Below are positions 55,901-64,000 of a stretch of 64,000 nt of DNA, piece by piece; the first letter of the stretch is position 1; each line of letters starts with the position of its first letter. A program made the position numbers and the translations under genes. Where the stretch lies: the NCBI RefSeq assembly GCF_020283565.1, contig NC_060061.1, positions 25,085,362-25,149,361 on the forward strand, written 5' to 3'. The stretch is from Trifolium pratense (Eukaryota > Streptophyta > Magnoliopsida > Fabales > Fabaceae). The notes below the pieces were generated by a model. That model worked only from the letters and a program-made list of their open reading frames with translations. It made no database searches and was not told the origin of the DNA.

Positions 55901-57878
55901 GTTGACTTATCTTATCCATGTGCTCTTGCAGTAAGCTATTAATAAGATTCTTCTCTTCAGCAGCATCTTTCAATTTCGCGTCGAGATGTGCAATTTTCTC
56001 AGAGAATTCAGTCACATCTCTCTCAGCATCATTGGCTTTCAATTGTGCTAAATTTAATTGTTGCTCAAGCTCCACATTCTTCTGCTCTGCCGCTATGAAC
56101 CGTGTCTCCAGCTCTCTTAGCTGCAATTTTGCTTCTTCTGCAGCTGCATTTGTAGCTTCAATATGTCCCTCAAGCTCAAGACTCCTTTGACTAGCAGTAG
56201 CTGCAACAGCTCCAGATTCATGATGAAGATCTTCCAAAGACTTCACCTTCTGCTCAAGCTCTGAATTGTTCGAAAGCGCCTGAGATAAAAGAGAATCTGT
56301 TTTATTAAAATTTTCGTCCGAAAGCTTTAGTTTCTTCTCTAAATCAGTGCTCAACTCCTTGAAGTGTTTCGCATTAACGGTTAGATCTTCAACAGTTCCC
56401 TCAAGTATTTCTTTCTCTGCTTTAAGCTTAGTCAGCTCCTCTTGTACAGCAACAAACTGTGCTTCTTGACTCTTCAATGCAACTTCTACTGATTCTTTCA
56501 ACTTTTCCTCCTCCTTCAGTTTCAGCCTCGCACTTTCCAACTCAGAAACTTTTTCCTGTAGCTCTTCTTTTGTAGTTGCAAATAGATTTTGAAGTGCTGA
56601 CATCTCTTCTTTTAGCTGAGTTTCTGAAGTCTTTTTCAGGTTTAATTCCCCAGTCAACTCGTCTACTAGCGAGTCTCTTGAAGACAGTCTTTGCTCAACT
56701 TCCAACAGCTGTGTTTTGGAGAGTGTCAACTCCTCTTGGATGGTAGAGAGTTCTGCAGCAGTTGTTTTAAGTGCTTCTTCTACCTTTTCATTTTCAGCAA
56801 TCTTATCATTAACTCCCTTCAATTCTTCCTTCAATTTAAGAAGCTCTGCCTGCTTAACTTCTTGACTTTTCAGTGCCTCTTCAAGAGTGCTGAGCTGCAG
56901 ATTGTATTTATTCTCAGCTTCAATAATCTGCTCCTGCAATTTCTCGTGACTTAGTTCAAGCTCTTCGTTTTTCTTTCCACTTTCTTCAAGTTTATCTTTT
57001 GTGTTTGAGATCTCTCCCTTCAGCTGAGAATTTTCATGTTCAGAGGTCTTTAAAGATTCTGCTTGTGTTTTCAGTTCAACCTCAAGTTCCCGAACCTTCT
57101 CTTGTGCTTCAAGAAACTCTCTGCTCGGAGGTTCTGAGCTTCTTTCTGTTTTGTGGGACGTATCATCCAACACATTCTCTTCCCTCTCGACTTTAATGAA
57201 TTCTCCATCAGAGGCATTATCTTCCTCGTCTTTCTTTCCTTCAGCTATTTCCTTAGGCAGCAAGTCTCCATTTGTTTCCTGCAAGAAATCACAAAACAAT
57301 GATACATATCAGTTTGCACTAAACATTATTTAACCAATATGACTTTTGCTTAATGACTGGATGTAAACATTTGAACCATAGTAAATATGATGTCCTATCC
57401 CAAAAAGTGAAATTGAAGTTCCAAGTAATACTACTAGGTTTATTATACTCTTTCAAGTGATCAGCAATTGTCAAAAATAGCTTATAACTTCTATGTTTCA
57501 TTGTCTCTAATAATCTCAATACGATCACATAGTTAAAGTATATAAATGAGTATACGAAGAAAAACCAGAACATTGACATCTTCATTTGTTTGATTAGTGA
57601 GTTTATGGATACTGAAGGAATTTTAAGAAGAAAGTCTTGGGTTCAGTCACCGAAACCTAATGCAATCATTAATTTACTAACATTTGTCTATAAAAAATAG
57701 TATACATAATTACTAATTTAGTACCATTTGTTTATAAAAAAGTATTGTATATAGTAAGCAACCACCTAAATAATGAAAGCAAAGAAAATGATACCTTAAT
57801 GTTAACATCTTTATGATCCGCCTCTTCAACAACCTTTGTCACTGAAACTTCTGAAATGGCTTTTGTATCTTCTTCCAT
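52997..57878 (-). CDS. Tail-anchored coiled-coil protein, PICC/PICL-like, 1,231 aa
   Basis: Minus strand, six coding exons, all junctions phase 0: 57878-57795, 57278-54468, 54314-54072, 53948-53790, 53639-53484, 53239-52997. All five introns are GT-AG. The start MEEDTKAISEVSV is a good fit, directly after a UTR splice acceptor. Residues about 80-1150 are almost continuous heptad-type coiled coil (LEEKLK, LESDLIQ, LEQQIS patterns) with no Pro or globular domain. The C-terminus has a basic cluster (KRKSKKKSE), a Ser/Thr linker and one hydrophobic segment, FILGVAIVSIIFGIILGKRY, at the very end. This is a classic tail anchor. The layout and sequence recall Arabidopsis PAMP-INDUCED COILED COIL (PICC) and PICL, placed at the ER and linked to immune responses in Arabidopsis. 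Length is close to those proteins. Myosin-like names in databases reflect only the coiled coil. Confidence 0.9.
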
Positions 57879-58349
57879 GTTTGCTTCCAATTGACTGTTT
57901 TAGAAGAAAAGAAGAAAAATGATTAATGGAGATGTAGTTGGTTAGGATAGACTTGGCAGTCATTGTGGTCTTTGTAGAGATACGTCTCTGACAATCCTTC
58001 TAGTGTTACATAATACTAGTATATTATAAATGTCACACTAACAAGTACCCTAATAGCACTCTTTAGCATTTTTCATATTATAAAAGTAAGTCAAAATTGA
58101 AGGTATTAAGATTTTCTCCTGTAACAAAAACACACAGTTTCACACTGTTTTCGATCTCGGCTGTCAATCTGAGATTGGGCGATTTAAATTAAAAACTGCG
58201 TCTTTTCAGTAACAATGATCTCGCCGTTGATTTATGATCGAACGGAGAATATCAATTACTGCGTGTTACGGTGTGCAAATAATAACAGCAGGGAATCTTT
58301 TTCCAAATCAAAGTATCTCAAAATTAAAATATAAATCATTTCATTTTAC

Positions 58350-58562
58350 AAAATTGAAGTAACTCGAAATCACCTATAGCAGAAGTTTACTCAAACACAC
58401 ACTAATTAACTGTGCCTCAAAAGAGTTAGGTCCACAAATATTAATTTTAACTATTCAAAATTGAAGTAACTCAAAATCAACTATAGAAGTTTACTCAAAC
58501 ACACTAATTAACTGTACCTCAAAAGAGTTAGTTGGGTCCACAAATATTAATTTTAACTATTA
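58350..58562. repeat. 105-bp tandem duplication
   Basis: Two adjacent copies of CAAAATTGAAGTAACTC... to ...AATTTTAACTATT with small indels. They lie in the presumed 5'UTR intron. Confidence 0.8.
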
Positions 58563-59603
58563 CTAGACATTGTAGCACAACCCTGAAGAGAAACAGAATA
58601 CCAGTAGTACATAGCAAATGGACCAAAAACTGTTTGTTTATTGCATAAAATCTTCCAAGATCCTTTTAATTACTACAAACATTTTTGGTTACAATAATTA
58701 CTACATACATGTAATGATGTAAGTTGGACACTGGACTTGGCTCATGTGGATAGGAATATGATAGCATTTTGACAGAAGAATATTTTTATTATTTCTATAA
58801 TATGACAAAGATAAATAATTTGTTATAAAATATACACCGTCAAATAATGAATTGCAATAATTACAAATCAAATGACATAGATCTTGTCGACAACTTGTGA
58901 AAATATTCCAGTATAAAACATTAGTGAAAAGATTATACTAATAATAATAGCAAATATTGACATCCATTTAGTGTCTAATATCAGGAGAAAAATAGATATA
59001 GCTACCAACCAAACCCTGTTGCACCGACTACTTAAAACGTGCACCAGAATAAGGTTGACATGAAATAAATACAAATATGACAACAAATGGCATGCATAAC
59101 TGAGAATTTAAATGAAAAATTCGACATAAGAAAAATAAAAAAGTTGTACCACTATAAATTACTATTAGAAACATGTATGGAAAATGTTACCTTTTATAAA
59201 TAACACTGACAAAAATATTAATTAATATTCATAAAAAAAAAGTATTTATTAATCAATAATTCTTACAAAATACTCCTATTTTCTATTAGATGTAGTTCAC
59301 TACAATATACAGACATACACATACACATACTGTATTGTGCTTGTGTGGTGATGACAAAGATGTCACATGGTAGAAGCACGCATGCAGGTCCCACAGTGCT
59401 GTTTTACAGCTTGATCTCACACATAAGACATTTCTATGACCACCCCCAAATCCAATGGCCAATACCATAGCTCCTGTTCTTTTCCTTCATGGCTTTGTTT
59501 GGGGTACCTATCTTTCCTTTTTCCTATTTTTCTCCTAAAATTAATTCTAGCTTTTTTGACCCAAAGAAGAAAAGAAAAAATCCACCGTTTATTTAATGGG
59601 TCA

Positions 59604-59767
59604 TGTTAACATGTGCACCAAGGGCACATGTTAAGCTACCTAAAAAGGAAATATAGCATTTAATGATACAAAATATTTAATGTTTAAAGAGTTGAATTCA
59701 CAAACTTAACATTTAATGTTTACCACATTTATCTCCTTAACATGTGCCTTTGGTGCACATGTTAACA
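59604..59767. mobile_element. Short MITE-like inverted repeat
   Basis: TGTTAACATGTGCACCAAGG at the left is the inverted partner of the right end (CCTTTGGTGCACATGTTAAC). About 32 bp of TIR on a 164-bp element. The target duplication is not clear. Confidence 0.65.
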
Positions 59768-60671
59768 TTCTCCTTATTTAATTTTCCATTCTAATTCTAA
59801 TCTGGGACGTTGGTTAAGACTTAGACATCATGGGACCCAAAGATCAACATTCATCAAAGAATAAAAATGAATAAACTCGGAATTTGCAAGAATCAACTTT
59901 AATTCTTGTGTTTGTGGGTATGAGTGGGTCCACTTTTCATGGTAAGCACGAAGCTACTACTACACCTCTACCAAACTTTTTTGCCTTTTACGGTTTTACC
60001 CATTCAGAAATTTCGTTTTTGTAAATCAAATAATCATATTAAGAAAAGTTTTCTTATAGTGGGATATTAAGAAAAGTTAAAACGCGTTAATTTCATACTT
60101 TTCATTAGTTATTGGTAAATCATCTGCGCTCTTCACGTTGTTTAGTTTCTTATTTCCTTCTTCTGCAAAATTGTGTATTAAAAAATGGAAATTTACAGAT
60201 TTTAGTCGACAAAAAAAAAAAATGAACTCCAGTATAAATTAAAAAAAAAAATTGACAAAAGTATAAATTAAATTATGACATATATCTTTTTAATTTTTAT
60301 TATTTTTAAGAAAATTTCAATTAAAATGGGATCCTCGTTCCTCTCGTTTTGTTCAAAAAAGACAAGTAAAAAGTGAAGGATAGATTCGTGTTTTACAAAA
60401 AAATGTAGGGGTAGTTATGAACTTTATGAATAAAAAATTGCCAGCAACATTGATGCTGCCATGATGGCAGAGCTAAGATTCCACAGAAAACACTGTGACA
60501 GTGAGAAAACTTTTCTTTCCTTTCAGTATTAAAACTAATTTTCTGACCACTGCCATTTTCCTAAGTTGTTAAGAAATATTAAACTAAATAAGAGAATCAT
60601 GTACTCTGATTCTCTAATCATGTAGGGATACTCCCTATCCATGGTTTTTTTACCCAAAAGTAAACACATAG

Positions 60672-60766
60672 TTTTTTTTTTTTTTTATAATGAGCTGGCG
60701 ATCAAACCCCATAACCTCTAGCATACTCCTCATCACTGGACCAAAGCTGGTGGCTTGTAATTGTAT
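60672..60766 (-). mobile_element. tRNA-derived SINE fragment, minus strand
   Basis: Minus strand: CTTTGGTCCAGTGATGAGG (box A-like) and GGGGTTTGATCGCC (box B-like), then TCATTATAAAA and an A tail (T run at 60672-60686). The duplication ACACATAG is at 60664-60671 and 60767-60774. Confidence 0.65.
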
Positions 60767-61525
60767 ACACATAGTTTTTGGAAACCAAAAAATATATACA
60801 CTCTTAATTAATTCAATAAAAACCACCAAACGCCTAAAAGCCAAAAGTCAAAAAATCAATTAAATGAAAAGCTCCTAAATTAATTTTATAGAAACGGCTG
60901 AGAATACTAGTACTTTTTCACAGAAATGGATCTGATGTAGATGATCAAAAACCATATCATCATTGATCAAAGTATGAACAAATAAAAATCGAATATGACA
61001 TGATCGCATAATTGATCAACTCCAATAAGAAAATAATATGATCAAGGAAAAAATAACCATTGATCAAGATGACTCTATCATCTATACTATGCACCACAAC
61101 AGAAAGTAACAAAAACTAGAATCATGAATCATAAATATACAGAGTATCACATAACAGATTCTGAATTCTGATCCATCCGAATAACAATCAATAGTCTCAA
61201 AAGATCAAAGATACCAGAAATATTATACGATGCAAAGAATCAAAGCACAGTATCAACTATCAAGTAGATTAATAGAATTAAGCAAATAAAAAATTCAGTG
61301 GTAACTGAAAATAGATCAAAGGTTTGAATAAGCCGATTATTTAGTTAATCACGATAAATAAAAAAGGAAAAGAGAGAAAATTCTTGCCTGAGAAAAATTG
61401 AATTGCTTTGGATTTTGCTTGAAGAAAACGTTTGAGTGAGAGAGAAAATGAAATTGAGAAAATGAGAGATTGGGGAAAATAATAGTGAAGGTGGAATTTG
61501 AAGATGAAGAAATAAAGAGAAAGGG

Positions 61526-61536
61526 TAGTATATAAG
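61526..61536 (-). promoter_or_regulatory. TATA box, probable PICC-like gene promoter
   Basis: The minus strand reads ACTTATATACT, followed about 25-35 bp downstream by a C/T-rich leader (TTCTTCATCTTCAAATTCC...). This is the best promoter candidate upstream of the coiled-coil gene. Confidence 0.45.
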
Positions 61537-61831
61537 TTGAGAATTCTGTTCTATTTTTTGGTCAAAAAAGTTGAGAAAGTTTTTTTTTTAAATAAAAGAA
61601 AGTTGAAAGAAAGAGGAAATTAGAATTGAGATGATGTCTGTGGGTGGGCCCAGTAACAACCAATCCGGCAATAAACGGGCCGGAACGCCGATGATTTACC
61701 ACCGCTTTTTCATATCAAAAAAATAAAAAATAAAAAATAACTCTCAATTCTCAATCGGATTTTACTTAAATTATAAGAAACAATTATAAATAAAAAATTA
61801 AAACACAAGTTATTATGATTTTTTTTAAGAA

Positions 61832-61836
<5 letters not shown>

Positions 61837-61904
<68 letters not shown>
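61837..61904. repeat. (AT)n microsatellite
   Basis: About 34 AT units. The Tyr-Ile repeat ORF here is a by-product. Confidence 0.95.
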
Positions 61905-61910
<6 letters not shown>

Positions 61911-62468
61911 ACTCAAGTTTTGTTAAGACGAGTTAAGAGAATAGCGACTATCAAAGGAACTTTAGAAATATTAATTAAGGCGGCATCGAAATCTATTATA
62001 GTCTCATAATTTTAATAATATATACAATCAAAAGAAAGAAAAAAAATATAAGGGAAATAAAAACTTTGGGGACATAAAACTTAACTCAGTAAAGTGTAGG
62101 TCAAGTCTAACAGATTATCACCAAACACGAGCATAGTGGACGTCTGCAAGCACCGACCATAGTTTGAAAAATGACGAATGAACCGATCATCAACACGGAC
62201 CGATTCACATTTCAATAGCCCCTTACAATGAATCACAACAAGTATTTAAGACTCTTTTGAGTCAAACAGTCTTGTTGTGTCAACCTGAGAAAGTGACAAA
62301 GATATCAGAGTCATTCTGAAATCCATCAGAAAGATTGATACATATAATTCGACGACAGTGGAGGCAAAGAACCTGCAGATCTCAACAAGCCTGGAAACAT
62401 GATAATCATAATGAGTTTGATTTTGGAGGGTCACAAAATTAAGAGTATGACTCAATTCTAAAATAGTA
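61905..62468. other. Spacer
   Basis: No recognised gene. The 82-codon minus-strand frame at 62246-62494 runs into the adjacent MITE and is not credible. Confidence 0.4.
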
Positions 62469-62613
62469 CTCCCTTCGGTCACTATTATAAACAAAAAAAA
62501 TATTTTTTAGGTTCATTAAAAAACTGATGTATTTGGTCTATATTATAGTCCGGATACATAAATTTTGCAATGAACCTAAAATGTAATATTTTTATAATAG
62601 TGACCAGAAGGAG
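62469..62613. mobile_element. Stowaway-like MITE
   Basis: CTCCCTTCGGTCACTATTAT and (reverse complement) CTCCTTCTGGTCACTATTAT form a TIR. TA flanks both sides (62467-62468, 62614-62615). 145 bp. Confidence 0.8.
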
Positions 62614-62626
62614 TATTAGTTTTGAG

Positions 62627-63183
62627 TAGGGTTGGGAATAGGCCAGGCGGCCTACAGGGGCCTTCGGCCTGGCCTGTATAAGCCTGGTCTGGCCTGGCCT
62701 GGTTATTAAAAATGTCAGGCTTAGACTTTGAAAACGGCCTGTTTACATAAATATGTCAGGCTTAGGCTTCTAAAAAGGCCTACGAAGCCTGATAGGGCGG
62801 CCTGTTTATAATAATAATTATTTATATCTTATAAAAAAAAATATTATTTATATAAATATTATTAGCTTTTAATTATTGCGACTTTCCGTAATCGTATTTG
62901 TTATTTTATTAGTTTTTAATTATTGTGTTAATCATATTATTAGCTTTTTCTTAATGTTGTAGAAATTATAAAAATTTAAATGTGAACTTTTTAAGGCCTG
63001 TTTAGCCTATTTAAAAAAAACTATATAGAGAAGTTTTAATGTAACACATGTTTTTAAACAGGCTACAAGGTCAGGCCAGGCAAAAAAAAAAACATTTGAT
63101 AGGCCACAGGCCAGACTCAGGCCTGAAAAAAAAATCGTAGGCCAGGCTCAGGCCTGGCCTGGCCTGGCCTGTTCCCAACCCTA
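62627..63183. mobile_element. hAT-type MITE, 557 bp
   Basis: The TIR TAGGGTTGGGAATAGGCC at the left pairs with TAGGGTTGGGAACAGGCC (reverse complement) at the right. The 8-bp duplication GTTTTGAG is perfect (62619-62626, 63184-63191), as expected for hAT elements. Subterminal regions carry many GGCCTGGCCT and AGGCTTAGGCTT units. No transposase. Confidence 0.88.
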
Positions 63184-63368
63184 GTTTTGAGTCAACTTCT
63201 TATGAATTAAATCAATTATTTAATAATTATCGATAAATTTATTGTTTACGTAAATTAAGTATAATAATTTATGCATATATAATAATATTAATCGGATGAT
63301 AGACTTAAAATAAAATAATTGTTGTTACATTGAAAAGATAGAATTACATTTATATTTCAACTATTTTT

Positions 63369-63523
63369 TTTAGGTAGCCTAGTGGCTAGAAATTTTACCC
63401 TTAAAATGTATAAGTGAGTTTTTCGAGGTTAAAACTCCGGCATCTACATATAAAATACAATGTGCCCTTGTTCAAAAAAAATAAAATACAATGTGCCTAC
63501 AAACTGAACTAAGCTCACATGAA
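63369..63523 (+). mobile_element. tRNA-derived SINE, family 2, copy 2
   Basis: GGTAGCCTAGTGGCTAGAAA head, box B TCGAGGTTAAAACTCC (diverged) and AACTGAACTAAGCTCAC end. The target duplication CAACTATTTTT is at 63358-63368 and 63524-63534. An internal short duplication of AAAATACAATGTGCC is present. Confidence 0.75.
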
Positions 63524-63534
63524 CAACTATTTTT

Positions 63535-64000
63535 CTTTTAAAATATGATATTTATGTCCATAAGCCAAAATTCAATTGACAAATATTGCTAGATTAAAAA
63601 TATTCACTTAAAAACTCGTAGTATATGTGAATTTCAGTGGAATTTAACATTTCGTCTACATAAAAAAAATGATGTTTATGAGCTCATGAAGTATCTACAT
63701 AATAACTCAAAGAGTAAAATATATTTTTACTCTCTTTACATATCTTAAATTTCGTTTTTAGTTCCTATAAAAAATTTAAGTAAGGTTTGATCCTTCAAAA
63801 TATTTGACGTTACAACTATTAATCTCTGCTTTTAAGAAATTCATGTACATTTTTGAATGAGTTTTTTTTTTTTTTATTTATGTACATGATATTATAAGAA
63901 TCTCTCCCACAAAAATTTAGAATTTTTTTAACAACAGATGAATTAAATATGAATTTTTCAGCGTAAAGAATTTTAAAATTCATATTTAATTCATCCCTCC
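63535..64000. other. AT-rich spacer at the window end
   Basis: Nothing recognised. An inverted pair, GAATTAAATATGAATTTT (63939) and AAAATTCATATTTAATTC (63972), forms a small hairpin at the very end. Confidence 0.5.

Larger units (their letters stand above)
57879..61388 (-). other. Probable 5'UTR intron of the PICC-like gene
   Basis: An acceptor CTAAAACAG ends at 57895, 17 bp before the ATG. A donor-like CAG|GCAAG lies at 61387-61388, after a pyrimidine-rich leader-like stretch (61388 to about 61500, minus). This would be a 3.5-kb GC-AG intron. It contains a 105-bp tandem duplication, a small MITE and a SINE. Inferred; transcript data are needed to prove it. Confidence 0.45.

Noticed and set aside
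54587..57333. Several plus-strand ORFs of 60-101 codons
   Set aside because: They are antisense shadows of the large coiled-coil exon and show no family resemblance.
61710..61916. ORF with Tyr-Ile repeats
   Set aside because: It is the (AT)n microsatellite read in frame.

Overview
The window is nuclear DNA of a flowering plant, very probably a legume of the Medicago/clover/pea group. The reasons are introns with plant splice sites, AT-rich spacers, legume-type tRNA-derived SINEs, plant gene families (NAC, GRAS, PICC-like) and dense nested transposons. No tRNA gene, rRNA gene, CRISPR array or operon was seen.

There are three real host genes. A three-exon NAC transcription factor lies at 7336-9271 (+). 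A single-exon SCARECROW-LIKE 23-type GRAS regulator lies at 40111-41457 (-). A long tail-anchored coiled-coil protein of the PICC/PICL type has six coding exons at 52997-57878 (-). Its promoter and 5'UTR exon probably lie about 3.5 kb upstream, near 61.4-61.5 kb. These genes look independent of each other.

The rest is mostly mobile DNA. 1-7 kb: a 1.26-kb TIR element, an LTR-like remnant, several SINEs with clear target duplications and a Helitron-type 3' end. 10.4-12.2 kb: a foldback element of converging gene-like arms, interrupted by a Mutator-type element with long arms; a sister foldback lies at 38.8-39.6 kb. 13.3-20.5 kb: a Ty1/copia element with base-identical LTRs but a broken polyprotein, carrying a SINE and a 2.4-kb solo LTR. 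20.7-26 kb: a Tourist-like MITE, a 5'-truncated LINE with target duplication and a dead CHX antiporter fragment. 26.4-32.0 kb: a young, apparently intact Tork/Tnt1-type copia element. 32.0-35.8 kb: two related non-autonomous LTR elements, one with ten 31-bp tandem repeats. 42.6-46.8 kb: two Mutator-type elements with perfect 9-bp target duplications (one holding a captured helicase fragment), Stowaway-like MITEs, a 633-bp tandem duplication and a degenerate satellite-like block. 46.9-52.4 kb: LINE debris, a MULE remnant, a nuclear copy of chloroplast ndhF and SINEs. 62.4-63.5 kb: a Stowaway-like MITE, a hAT-type MITE with a perfect 8-bp duplication and a SINE.

I found no host system that I would call new to biology. 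The most unusual items are the foldback pair with its nested palindromic Mutator element, the helicase-carrying Mutator element, and the defective copia element whose LTRs are still identical. All family names rest on motif recognition by eye; no database search was run.
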